Assembly (NCBI RefSeq): GCF_000190315.1
Contig: NC_015151.1
Location: 434,001 to 498,000, forward strand
DNA from: Vulcanisaeta moutnovskia 768-28
Lineage (GTDB): Archaea; Thermoproteota; Thermoprotei; Thermoproteales; Thermocladiaceae
Length of the DNA stretch: 64,000 bases
Reading direction: 5' to 3'
The notes below the pieces were generated by a model. It was given only the letters and a program-made list of their open reading frames with translations. It did no database searches and was not told the origin of the DNA. Both the position numbers and the translations under genes were made by a program. Within the stretch, counting starts at the first letter, position 1. Every line of letters starts with the position of its first letter. Shown here in pieces: positions 35,252 through 43,709 of the stretch.

Positions 35252-35926
35252 GTGATGCTAACTAGTATTGGAATCGATGTAGTACACCTAATGATACTGA
35301 AGTTGATACTTCATACAATTCGTGAGACTGCAAGAGAGGAGGATCCATTCCCACTATGGGCATCATTAACAGGACATGTTAGTAAGGCAACGTTCTATAG
35401 GAAAGTCTCTGAGTTGGAAATGATGGGCTTATTAGAGAGGGTAAGTAGGAATAAGTACTTGATAAGTATAGGTGGGTATCTACTACTTCTTTTCGCGTAT
35501 TTCATGCGTGTTGATGGTGTAAATGAGGATACCGCCCAATTGGCAATTAGGGCTATTAAGGGTAATTGGGGTTTAATTGAATTTAATGATTATGAGATTG
35601 AAAGTTACGTAAGGCTACTTTATCTGAGTAGCAAAGGGAGACCTAGTAATGAGCTTTTAATGCTATATCAGGAATTTCCTAAAAACGTTCTATTTATCCT
35701 ACCTGATAATCTTAAATCAATAGCCTCTAATTCATTATATGAAATGTTAATTGATAAATATGGTGATATAAATACCGTTAGTAAGGCAAGGAGAGTTATT
35801 GTAAAGGCATTAATTGATTATTTTCCAACTACTCTCGTTAATGGGTGCAGGTCAGTAGCAATTATGGATGGCAATAAAGTAAAGGCATTAGCCATGCAGT
35901 GCGGTAACGAGTATATACTTAATTAA
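35252..35926 (+). CDS. Winged-helix transcriptional regulator
   Basis: A 224-residue protein. Residues about 30-75 (DPFPLWASLTGHVSKATFYRKVSELEMMGLLERVSRNKYLIS) form a winged helix-turn-helix with a clear recognition helix (VSKATFYRKVSELE). The C-terminal 140 residues are helical and of unknown type; cysteines near the end (VNGCRSVAIMDGNKVKALAMQCGNEY) could sense redox state. It diverges from the paired unknown genes and is convergent with the DsrN-like gene, ending two bases from it. A candidate regulator of the sulfur genes. Start ATG 35252 (an ATG follows at 35255). Confidence 0.75.
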   Translation: MMLTSIGIDVVHLMILKLILHTIRETAREEDPFPLWASLTGHVSKATFYRKVSELEMMGLLERVSRNKYLISIGGYLLLLFAYFMRVDGVNEDTAQLAIRAIKGNWGLIEFNDYEIESYVRLLYLSSKGRPSNELLMLYQEFPKNVLFILPDNLKSIASNSLYEMLIDKYGDINTVSKARRVIVKALIDYFPTTLVNGCRSVAIMDGNKVKALAMQCGNEYILN

Positions 35927-35927
35927 A

Positions 35928-37313
35928 CTAGGATCTGGCCTTATTGATCAAGATTCTTCTAAGCATCCTACCAATTACATCATAAGTATCTGGGTGAATG
36001 TGTAGGTAATGAGCGTAGGCATTATTTATTTGAAAACCATCAAAGCCATGAATACCAACTCCTCTTTCATATTTAATAACGAATTCATAATTACCACGCA
36101 ATATTAATGAGGAGTAATGAAACTCATGACCCATTAAAACAGTACCTGCATCACCAATCACAGAATCCCTAATCACCCTAGCCCTCGCATAGCCATACCA
36201 CATGGGCTTTCTATGCATTATTGTTATAGCGTCTATGGCACCCACCATCTCGTATTCCTCGTTATTATAAATAATTGAGTCCGTTAAATACATTAAACCA
36301 CCACATTCAGCGTATAGGTGTTTTCCTGAATCTATGAACCTACGTATGTCGGACTTAAGCGACCTATTCCTCTCAAGGGATTCTCCATAAACCTCAGGAA
36401 AACCACCACCAATTAATAATAGGTCTAGATCACCAAGTTCCTGGTCAACTTCAGGATCAATGAACTTAATATTATTCGTAAATGTTTGAATTCTCTCTAT
36501 GGTTTCTGGGTAATAGAATGTAAACACTCTCCCACCTAATATACCCACTCTTACCTCATTACTTATTATTTTAGATGTATCTAAGCTTACGTAATTCCTC
36601 ACTTCAAGGGGTTCCGAGTATTCCCTGGCAACCCTAACAACCTTATCAATATCTATAAATTTCGACACGTCCTTAAACACCTCAATTAAACGCTGCTTAT
36701 TAATTTCCTCAGCATGAATCAAGCCTAAATGCCTATATTGCATTATACTCTCTAAATCATCATTCCTCGGTATATAACCCAGAAAAATCAAACCTTCATC
36801 CTCAACGGCAATCCTTAACTTCTCTAATTGTCTTTGATTAACGTTAGTTACTACAGCACCCGCTATCCTCACGTCACTATCAAAGTCCTTTAATCCCCTA
36901 ATTATTGCTCTCACCGTTCTATTAATCCTCTCCCCATTAATTACAAGAACAATAGGTGCCTTAAGAAGCTTAGCAATCTGAGCGGTGCTACCCACTTCGC
37001 TAATGCCATCAATGCTGTCATAAAGCCCTGAGACACCCTCAACGATTGCAATGTCCGAATTCAGGGAGTACTTGTAAAACCTTGAAATGACCTTATCACC
37101 CATTAATACGTAATCAAGGTTCCTACTCAATGTATTAGTGACCGCAAGGTGATAACTTGGATCTATATAATCAGGACCAACCTTAAATAGAGATACCTTT
37201 AATCCTGCCCTAATCAATGCATAAGACAACGCTAATGTGGCCGTTGTCTTACCATTCTTACCCTTATACGATGCTATGATGAGCCTAGGTATCGTAATTT
37301 CCATAATTATCAC
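35928..37313 (-). CDS. dsrN: Siroheme amidase DsrN-like (CbiA/cobyrinate a,c-diamide synthase family)
   Basis: A 461-residue protein of the CbiA family: an N-terminal ATP-binding domain (YKGKNGKTTATLALSYALIRAGLKVSLFKVGPDYIDP) and a C-terminal glutamine amidotransferase domain with the nucleophile in YAECGGLMYLTDSI and a later HYLHIHP. CbiA makes the a,c-diamide of cobyrinate; the homologue in dsr clusters, DsrN, is thought to amidate siroheme for DsrAB. Position in the sulfate-reduction block and coupling to a siroheme-type methyltransferase gene favour DsrN; a cobamide or F430 role cannot be ruled out. ATG 37313 or 37304; both overlap the upstream gene. Confidence 0.75.
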   Translation of the reverse strand: MIIMEITIPRLIIASYKGKNGKTTATLALSYALIRAGLKVSLFKVGPDYIDPSYHLAVTNTLSRNLDYVLMGDKVISRFYKYSLNSDIAIVEGVSGLYDSIDGISEVGSTAQIAKLLKAPIVLVINGERINRTVRAIIRGLKDFDSDVRIAGAVVTNVNQRQLEKLRIAVEDEGLIFLGYIPRNDDLESIMQYRHLGLIHAEEINKQRLIEVFKDVSKFIDIDKVVRVAREYSEPLEVRNYVSLDTSKIISNEVRVGILGGRVFTFYYPETIERIQTFTNNIKFIDPEVDQELGDLDLLLIGGGFPEVYGESLERNRSLKSDIRRFIDSGKHLYAECGGLMYLTDSIIYNNEEYEMVGAIDAITIMHRKPMWYGYARARVIRDSVIGDAGTVLMGHEFHYSSLILRGNYEFVIKYERGVGIHGFDGFQINNAYAHYLHIHPDTYDVIGRMLRRILINKARS

Positions 37314-37944
37314 GTCTTATTATAAATATTAATGATGGAGGTTTTACATTAAGTTCATCAATAACTGGATCGTTAATATCTAGTCTATGTGCTTCTTCAT
37401 CAGGATACGTAACCCTACTAATCACTATTACGTCATTCCTGTCACTGAATTTACGTATTAACTCCTTCGCAATCCTTGTTCCCATAAATATGACCTTAAT
37501 GTCGGATTCAACATCATAATCAATGTCTGGATAGGCCATTAATGTAACTATGCCCTTTAATTCAACCATGAATCTGGCGGCCGCGGCTGTAAAACTACTA
37601 ACTCCCGGTACTATCTCGCAGGGAATACCATTACGTATGGACTCTTTACAAATCTCAACTCCTCTGCCAAAGATCACTGGATCACCGTTCTTAAGGAAAA
37701 CAACATTAAGACCTCTCCTGGCCAGCTCTATTGCTTTGATTATGTATTCCCTATGGGCATCACCCCTAACATGACCCATATATATCCTTTCAGCCTTTGG
37801 TGCATACATACTTATTATCTCCTCATTGACTAATGAACCGTAAAAGACAATATCCGCCTTGTTCAGTATCTTAATGGCCTTTACAGTAATTAATTCAGGA
37901 TCCCAGGGACCTACTCCAACGACATAAATCGAAATAACAATCAC
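37285..37944 (-). CDS. Tetrapyrrole methylase, SUMT (CobA)-like
   Basis: A 219-residue SAM-dependent tetrapyrrole methylase: YVVGVGPWDPELITVKAIKIL at the N-terminus, VVFLKNGDPVIFGRGVEI (the P-loop-like GDP-x-IFGRG motif of uroporphyrinogen-III methyltransferases) and GIPCEIVPGVSSFTAAAA. SUMT makes precorrin-2, precursor of siroheme, the DsrAB cofactor. It is slightly shorter than usual and lacks the common PLTHR segment, so another C-methyltransferase is possible. The start is a GTG. It is coupled to the DsrN-like gene by a 20-29 base overlap. A sulfate-operon palindrome variant lies 39 bases upstream. Confidence 0.78.
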   Translation of the reverse strand: MIVISIYVVGVGPWDPELITVKAIKILNKADIVFYGSLVNEEIISMYAPKAERIYMGHVRGDAHREYIIKAIELARRGLNVVFLKNGDPVIFGRGVEICKESIRNGIPCEIVPGVSSFTAAAARFMVELKGIVTLMAYPDIDYDVESDIKVIFMGTRIAKELIRKFSDRNDVIVISRVTYPDEEAHRLDINDPVIDELNVKPPSLIFIIRRDNYGNYDT

Positions 37945-37982
37945 CCTATACCTTATATTGTATTATGATGATTAAATAATTA

Positions 37983-38001
37983 TTACACATAGCACGTAAA
38001 A
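37983..38001. promoter_or_regulatory. Sulfate-operon palindrome, site 1 (SUMT/dsrN)
   Basis: TTACAC-ATAGCAC-GTAAAA: same 6-7-6 layout as the five other sites, one mismatch from CAC-N7-GTG. It begins 39 bases before the GTG start of the SUMT-like gene and 13 bases before the 3' end of the regulator gene 38014-38799. Confidence 0.5.
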
Positions 38002-38013
38002 CTCTATGATAAT

Positions 38014-38799
38014 TCACAATACTTGGGTAAATCTTAACTTCCTAATTTCGTTAAATAAAATACATTTACAGGAACCATATGGTATGGGTACATTCATACA
38101 CGACTTTTCGCAAAGCTTACACATATAGACGTACATATTTCCATCAAGGTCTATACTCACAACGAACTTTTCATTACCTACTAATAGTGATGATTTCGTA
38201 ACTATGTTACCATCAATAATTAATCTACTAATTAAGTAATGCGTGGCAATATTAATTATATCATTCAGCTCATCATTACTAAGAAAATGTCTCAGTTGAT
38301 CTCTATGTTCAAGTATTGAAATCATTATGGTCTTGGGATCCTCAATAACCTTTATCATGTCATTATTGAGATTAAGCATTATCATTAATGCCTTCATGAT
38401 TTTCATGATTCTTTGGCAGCAATAATTTCTTAATCGCCATTTTCTGCATATCTTGCTTAAGATAATGCTTGAATCACCTATGCAGTTAAGGGCTAGGCAT
38501 GTTAGTAATCCCTTGACTGTGGATTCATAGATATACTTTTCATTATTTGAGCCGTATCCATTTAATGGTCGTATTAATCCATATTGCATCATTTTTCTAG
38601 CCTTCTTATATACTGTTGATATTGCAAATCTAGTATTCTTAGAAACTCTGTATAGTGTTATTGGCTCATTATAAATTATATACGTTAATAGTTCCTTCAT
38701 TGTATCATCAACGTCCATATTCAAAGCCATAGTAAACTGATTAAGTGAATACGGAATTTCATAGCCCATTATGGCTTCTTTCATTAATGCTTTATTCAT
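38014..38799 (-). CDS. HTH regulator with C-terminal cysteine cluster (1)
   Basis: A 261-residue protein. Residues about 45-85 (EPITLYRVSKNTRFAISTVYKKARKMMQYGLIRPL) look like a winged helix-turn-helix; the end holds C227-x2-C230-x3-C234-x9-C244-x-C246. The paralogue at 44775-45560 has the same length, HTH and cysteine cluster. The cluster could bind Fe-S or zinc and sense redox state or sulfide; that is an inference. The gene lies among sulfate-reduction operons, and a TGCAT-AAA-ATGCA palindrome sits 44 bases before its start, as TGCAA-AAA-TTGCA does for the paralogue, suggesting autoregulation. Confidence 0.7.
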   Translation of the reverse strand: MNKALMKEAIMGYEIPYSLNQFTMALNMDVDDTMKELLTYIIYNEPITLYRVSKNTRFAISTVYKKARKMMQYGLIRPLNGYGSNNEKYIYESTVKGLLTCLALNCIGDSSIILSKICRKWRLRNYCCQRIMKIMKALMIMLNLNNDMIKVIEDPKTIMISILEHRDQLRHFLSNDELNDIINIATHYLISRLIIDGNIVTKSSLLVGNEKFVVSIDLDGNMYVYMCKLCEKSCMNVPIPYGSCKCILFNEIRKLRFTQVL

Positions 38800-38842
38800 T
38801 AAATATGATTGATATTCAACTGAATAAATACAATTTTATCAG

Positions 38843-38855
38843 TGCATAAAATGCA
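38843..38855. promoter_or_regulatory. Palindrome before Cys-cluster regulator 1
   Basis: TGCAT-AAA-ATGCA, five-base arms with an AAA centre, beginning 44 bases upstream of the start codon at 38799, just beyond the likely TATA region (GTATTTATTC). The paralogous regulator has the matching element at the same distance. Confidence 0.55.
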
Positions 38856-38902
38856 TTAAATAAGCGTCTTTATAAGTTACCATGATTATGATCCTTCTCA
38901 GT

Positions 38903-39481
38903 TCAATCTTTCTTAGTTTCTAAAATGCATGTCACTACATCAATACTGATATTAACATCATTACCATATAAATTGTTTATTTCCACGAGATAAATACCTG
39001 GATTCATTCTCTGTGTCCATACCACATTACTTATATCGAAATAGCCAACCAATGTTATGTCTTCAGCATAATAAGCATTATCACTTACTGGTTCACCAAC
39101 TCTCTTTATGAGTAGAGTCACATTACCTGAGCTAGTTGATATGGCTATTATTGATATACCTATGAAGCCCATGGGAACCATTATTGGGCAATATATTGAC
39201 TCGTGTCTACGCAATTGAAAACCCACTAACCTACAGGAGCTTATTACCGAGAGGAATTGCCTAACATCCTCTCTCGTTGATGTAACTAGTGGGTTTTCGG
39301 AAAGTATTTGTGCAATTATCCTGGCTATTTCCTTAGCCTCACTTAGTGGTAAATGCCTTCTCTTTAATTCATTAACGCATACCCTTACTCTATTAAGTTG
39401 TTCGTCAGTAAGTTCAATTCCTAAATTCCTAAGCTCTAATCTTAGCACCTTAATAAATTCCGTTTCATAATCATGAAACAT
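38903..39481 (-). CDS. Hypothetical protein with HEAT-like start and beta-rich end
   Basis: A 192-residue protein of unrecognised family. Residues 5-80 are helical and charged (EFIKVLRLELRNLGIELTDEQLNRVRVCVNELKRRHLPLSEAKEIARII). The second half is beta-rich, with a hydrophobic stretch PIMVPMGFIGISIIAIST that might be a core strand or a membrane contact, then SGNVTLLIKRVGEP and NPGIYLVEINNLYGNDV, reminiscent of an immunoglobulin-like or emp24-like fold. It lies between regulator 1 and the apr-sat operon on the same strand. Function unknown. Confidence 0.5.
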   Translation of the reverse strand: MFHDYETEFIKVLRLELRNLGIELTDEQLNRVRVCVNELKRRHLPLSEAKEIARIIAQILSENPLVTSTREDVRQFLSVISSCRLVGFQLRRHESIYCPIMVPMGFIGISIIAISTSSGNVTLLIKRVGEPVSDNAYYAEDITLVGYFDISNVVWTQRMNPGIYLVEINNLYGNDVNISIDVVTCILETKKD

Positions 39482-39540
39482 AATAAAGAACCCATAAATA
39501 AGAACTAATCAAAAGATGTTTTAAATAGAAACCATAGACA

Positions 39541-39918
39541 TTACTTCTCCTCAGGCAAGGTTGGTGGTGGCAAGTACTCCTCCTCCTTAGCCGCCAACTC
39601 CTTAACCCTGCTGAGTCTCTCTGGCTTCAATAATTCGCCAAAGATCTCTTTACTAACACTCCTTAATTGGGCAATCACCTCAAAGAGTTCTCTCTTAAAG
39701 GCGACAGGTGTCTCTTCAATGAATCCCCTAGCGTCGATTCTAGCCCTCGGAAACTCCTTTAATATCCTCTGAGCTATATCATCAGGAACCTCAAGCTCAA
39801 TTACCTTTAAATAACCACCATATAGATCCTTAACTAATCTCTCTAATGGAGTTCCCTTAATCCTTTCAAGCCTCGCCCTATCCAGTATTACGGAGATCTT
39901 GTAGGGCATCTCTATCAC
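39541..39918 (-). CDS. Hypothetical protein coupled to sat
   Basis: A 125-residue acidic/basic soluble protein: KISVILDRARLERIKGTPLERLVKDLYGGYLKVIELEVPDD, then IDARGFIEETPVAFKRELFEVIAQLRSVSKEIFGELLKPERL and a Pro/Glu-rich tail YLPPPTLPEEK. No family recognised. Its start overlaps the sat stop by four bases (ATGA), so it is translated with Sat at the end of the aprM-aprB-aprA-sat operon. A helper of sulfate activation is the simplest inference. No metal or nucleotide motif is visible. Confidence 0.7.
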   Translation of the reverse strand: MIEMPYKISVILDRARLERIKGTPLERLVKDLYGGYLKVIELEVPDDIAQRILKEFPRARIDARGFIEETPVAFKRELFEVIAQLRSVSKEIFGELLKPERLSRVKELAAKEEEYLPPPTLPEEK

Positions 39919-41291
39919 CTCTTCATTGGTACATCCATTGGTGGTACATCGGCCTCAAGCTCCCTCTCTTTTAACTCAAGGTATTTCTTATTAACGAATG
40001 GGTAGCCGTAAACCCTCCACCACTTAACAATTACTCTATAAACCTCAGGTCTGAAGATTATGGGTGGTGGTTCAATACCCTCTGCGATTAATCCTCTAAT
40101 GAAACTGCCACTGAATCTCTGGGCTATGTCTGTGTGAGCGCATGTATCACTGTAGGCTATCTCACCGCACTTCGGGCAGTACCAGAACTCCTTAATGTTG
40201 ACTGGCCTTATCTTAAGGCCTTTATCAAGGTCGTAGGGGGGCGCATTTAGTCCGAAGCTCGGTATACCCTTTTCCCAAAGTATCTGTGTTGCATATGGGT
40301 CGTAGTAATCACCGACAGCCGCATGATCCCTACCAAACATGTGATGTGTACAACCCATGTTCTGCCTAATTATACCGTGAAGTAGTGACTCGAGTGGGTT
40401 ACCATACCTCATATCCCATAGGGTGAAGGTAACGATGTGCCTCTTCGGGCTTATATAGCCATACTTATTAAGTGCTTCATGTCCCTCGAGTATTGCCTCA
40501 TCAATGAAATCTCCAAGTCTCTTGGCGCCGATTATTGCATTAACCAATATTCCATGGCACGGCTCAATATCCCCAAGGTAGGCTGCATTCTTCATTAAAT
40601 GCTCATGACCAGTGTGCGGTACATTCCTAGTCTGGTGAGCGATTACGGTCCTCCAACCCCTCCTCTGCATCTCTTCACGTGACCTAGCCGGTGGGTACCA
40701 GAACCTGTTATATGGATCCTTAAACACTGGCTCATTAATCACGTATACCTTACCAGCTAACGCAATACCCGTCATACTCCTGTATATTAACCAACCTGGA
40801 TGTTTCTCGTCGAACTTCCTCTTAACAACCTCTGGATTTCTCTCAGGAGTTCCAAATGTCCTATCAGCCAAGTCCTTCGGATCAAAATTCCATATCTCCT
40901 CAACATTAAGTATCGCAAATGGCTGGCCCTTAAGCCTCAATAACAACCTATCACCCTCTTTTACACTAAGTTTCTTCAAGTCATCTTCACTAATATCGAA
41001 TATTATTGGAAATGGGAACAACCAACCATCAAGGAGTCTCCTCTCCTTAAGCACGCTCTCAACCTCATTCCTAGTCATGAACCTGTCCAGTGGGCTGAAG
41101 AAGCCGTAGGCAATGGACATTATTTCCCTATACACATTCCTAATTGGTAAGCCGCTAACTGGATCCCTAGTGGCCTTTAAATCGTAGGGAATCGCACCAA
41201 CAGCCATACTAATTGCCTTATCCTTATCCCTAATTACTGCATCCACGAGTTTACCCCCATGTGGGGGTGGTGTGTTTATCTTAAGGCTCAT
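39915..41291 (-). CDS. sat: Sulfate adenylyltransferase (ATP sulfurylase)
   Basis: A 458-residue enzyme that makes adenylylsulfate (APS) from sulfate and ATP, first step of sulfate respiration. The ATP-binding HQTRNVPHTGHEHLMKNA (QTRN and HxGH motifs) and MRYGNPLESLLHGIIRQNMGCTHHMFGRDHA are present. The end carries CPKCGEIAYSDTC, a zinc-binding insert known in thermophile ATP sulfurylases. ATG 41291 is preferred to 41300 as it gives MSLKINTPPPHGGKL at normal length. Fourth gene of the apr-sat operon, directly after aprA. Confidence 0.96.
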   Translation of the reverse strand: MSLKINTPPPHGGKLVDAVIRDKDKAISMAVGAIPYDLKATRDPVSGLPIRNVYREIMSIAYGFFSPLDRFMTRNEVESVLKERRLLDGWLFPFPIIFDISEDDLKKLSVKEGDRLLLRLKGQPFAILNVEEIWNFDPKDLADRTFGTPERNPEVVKRKFDEKHPGWLIYRSMTGIALAGKVYVINEPVFKDPYNRFWYPPARSREEMQRRGWRTVIAHQTRNVPHTGHEHLMKNAAYLGDIEPCHGILVNAIIGAKRLGDFIDEAILEGHEALNKYGYISPKRHIVTFTLWDMRYGNPLESLLHGIIRQNMGCTHHMFGRDHAAVGDYYDPYATQILWEKGIPSFGLNAPPYDLDKGLKIRPVNIKEFWYCPKCGEIAYSDTCAHTDIAQRFSGSFIRGLIAEGIEPPPIIFRPEVYRVIVKWWRVYGYPFVNKKYLELKERELEADVPPMDVPMKR

Positions 41292-41301
41292 GCTGACCAC
41301 C

Positions 41302-43206
41302 TCATGGAAACTCTATTATGTGAATCACAGGTACTTTCCATAACTCCCACTGTCCAGTCTTCGCATCATACCTTGAATTAACGAATACATGCCAATTATC
41401 ATCATCCAGCGCCGGATAGTCCGACCTAACGTAGTAACCAGGCCACCTGGTCTCCTTCCTAAATAGCATATGCCTAATCACGGCCTCTGCAGTCAGTATC
41501 CTGTGCCAAAGCTCCCAAACCCTCATTAACTCATGCCAATCCTGGGCAGCAGCATAATTCATGAAGTCCTCCTTAAGGAACTGCAGTAGTTCTAAACCCC
41601 TGTTGAGCATAACTTCGTTGGTCATATAATAATTGGACCAACCACCCGCGCATTCATCCATTATCTTCTGAAGTCTAAACAAGCCCTGCTTCCAAAACAT
41701 CTTGGTTGGGTCTACTGGGTGCATGTAACTTGGCCCAGTAACAACATTGTACCTACCTCTCTGGTAACGCTCCAGTGGCTCCATCACCTTGGCTATTAAT
41801 GAATCAACCTGATCTCTATTCATATCTATCTTCTCGTCGCTGTGATCCATTACATAAAGTACGGCTGATTTACCTGCCAACCTACCCTCAGTAAATGAAC
41901 CACTACTGAACTTGTGCGGATTAGCACCGCAAGCATCACCTGCGCAGAATAGGCCGTCCAGTGTCGTCATCCTATTATAACCCCAGTAATACTGGTATCC
42001 CCTATCGCCAGGCAGGCCATCAATCTTCTTGGGTGTTAGATCCTCAGGACCACTTGGCCACGCACCACATTCAGTGGCGTGACTACCCATTACGTAGGGT
42101 TCCGTGGTGATTACCTCGTAAGGTCTCTCTGATGGTTCATGGTTCTGTCCAGCCCATATGACAACTTGGCTTATGGTCATGTCTAGGAAGTCCTCGTAAG
42201 CAATTGCCTCACTATCTGTACCCTTCTTCACTGTTTCCTCGGTCCTCATTAGGCTCGGTCCACGGCCAGCCATCCACTCAAGACGTTGGGCAAACACCCT
42301 GAGCGTTGTTGGTGTGATTGGTGAGTCAACATACTTACCCTTACCACCGTATAACTTCCTTATCTCATCAACATGAGGCTTCCAGAAGTCTTGGCCATAG
42401 GCATTACTAATCCTTGTCTTAAGCAGTAATTGATAAGCACCCACTGGTCCGTAGCCATCCTTAAACCTTGGTACCACGAACCTGGCCTCCATCATTGTCA
42501 TCACCGCGCCAGTCTCGATTAACATGCCATAGGAGGAAGCTGATGACCATGGCGGATACCAACTCCTGCCCAGTCCCTCACCCTGCGATCTGGGCCTATA
42601 TATCTGTGATCCACCACCAGCAGCGAGTATTGTAGCTTTTGCTCTAAATACGTAGAACGTACCATCATTCACATTGAAACCTAGGGCACCAACAACCCTA
42701 TTTGGATTGCTTGCACTCTTTATTAGGTGGGTCACCATGATTCTGTTTAGTATGTTTTCATCACCAAGGGCCTTCCTTGCTGCCTCAGCAACTATTGGTT
42801 TGTAGGATTCTCCATGAATCATTATTTGCCACTTACCCTCCCTAACGTAACAGCCTGTCTTAGGCTCAGGCCATATTGGAAGTCCCCACTCATCAAATAA
42901 GTGAACTGTTGAGTCTACATGCCTCGCATAATCATAGACGAGGTCCTCCCTCACAATACCCATTAGGTCGCCTCTAACGTACTTAAGGTAATCCTCTACA
43001 GTATTCTCCTTGCACTTAAGGCCCAGGTACGTGTTTATCGCGGATAATCCCATCGCCACTGCACCACTCCTATTAATATTCGCCTTCTCGGCAAGTACCA
43101 CCCTGCAATTCCTGCACCAGTACCTGGCCTCCCATGCGGCTCCTGCTCCAGCCATTCCGCCACCAATTATTAAGATATCAGCATCTACGTACCTAACCCT
43201 AGTCAT
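41302..43206 (-). CDS. aprA: Adenylylsulfate reductase alpha subunit
   Basis: A 634-residue flavoprotein: FAD-binding ADILIIGGGMAGAGAAWEARYW at the N-terminus, VALAEKANINRSGAVAMGLSAINTY region read as VVLAEKANINRSGAVAMGLS, and a late RFKDGYGPVGAYQLL and CAGDACGANPHKFSSGSFTEGRLAGKSAVLYV. AprA reduces APS to sulfite and AMP, in the cytoplasm, with electrons from AprB. Length is normal for the dissimilatory enzyme. It lies four bases from aprB and before sat in a single operon. Confidence 0.96.
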   Translation of the reverse strand: MTRVRYVDADILIIGGGMAGAGAAWEARYWCRNCRVVLAEKANINRSGAVAMGLSAINTYLGLKCKENTVEDYLKYVRGDLMGIVREDLVYDYARHVDSTVHLFDEWGLPIWPEPKTGCYVREGKWQIMIHGESYKPIVAEAARKALGDENILNRIMVTHLIKSASNPNRVVGALGFNVNDGTFYVFRAKATILAAGGGSQIYRPRSQGEGLGRSWYPPWSSASSYGMLIETGAVMTMMEARFVVPRFKDGYGPVGAYQLLLKTRISNAYGQDFWKPHVDEIRKLYGGKGKYVDSPITPTTLRVFAQRLEWMAGRGPSLMRTEETVKKGTDSEAIAYEDFLDMTISQVVIWAGQNHEPSERPYEVITTEPYVMGSHATECGAWPSGPEDLTPKKIDGLPGDRGYQYYWGYNRMTTLDGLFCAGDACGANPHKFSSGSFTEGRLAGKSAVLYVMDHSDEKIDMNRDQVDSLIAKVMEPLERYQRGRYNVVTGPSYMHPVDPTKMFWKQGLFRLQKIMDECAGGWSNYYMTNEVMLNRGLELLQFLKEDFMNYAAAQDWHELMRVWELWHRILTAEAVIRHMLFRKETRWPGYYVRSDYPALDDDNWHVFVNSRYDAKTGQWELWKVPVIHIIEFP

Positions 43207-43210
43207 ACTC

Positions 43211-43708
43211 TCACCCCCTCACCTCAACCTTAACAACTTCTGGAACCTTCATCTTGGGTAATTCAACACCGAGTTTATTGCCACCAAGCTTTTCATGTTC
43301 ACAGGACAGGTATGGAGTCCTCAGGAGCTCTTTAGATGGTTCTGGGTATTCATGTGGTGGCTTTATTGAGTTCCAGGGTGTGGTCCTTATTGGGAACACG
43401 AAGTACTTAACAGTTCCATTCCTATACCTAATCGTCCAGTAAACTCTATTCGTCTTCTCATCCCTATAGACCTCAACGGCACCACCAAGTGGCGTAAAGT
43501 CCATGTAACCTCTTATCTGAACAGCACCCTGTGGACAGTGCTTAACGCAGTTATAGCACTCCCAGCAGGACTCTGGTTCTGCATTATAGGCCTTCCTACC
43601 GAGTATACCTGATTTTGTGAACTTCATTATGTGGCTTGGGCATACGTTAACGCAGTCCCCACAACCCGTACATTTAGCTGGAATTACGTAGGAGGGCATG
43701 TCCACCAC
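43211..43708 (-). CDS. aprB: Adenylylsulfate reductase beta subunit (ferredoxin-like)
   Basis: A 165-residue iron-sulfur protein with two [4Fe-4S] motifs: CTGCGDCVNVCPSHIM (residues 14-29) and CWECYNCVKHCPQGAV (about 48-63), followed by the AprB tail FPIRTTPWNSIKPPHEYPEP that wraps AprA. It carries electrons from the membrane subunit to AprA. One base separates it from the membrane protein gene upstream, and four from aprA. Confidence 0.96.
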   Translation of the reverse strand: MVDMPSYVIPAKCTGCGDCVNVCPSHIMKFTKSGILGRKAYNAEPESCWECYNCVKHCPQGAVQIRGYMDFTPLGGAVEVYRDEKTNRVYWTIRYRNGTVKYFVFPIRTTPWNSIKPPHEYPEPSKELLRTPYLSCEHEKLGGNKLGVELPKMKVPEVVKVEVRG

Positions 43709-43709
43709 C

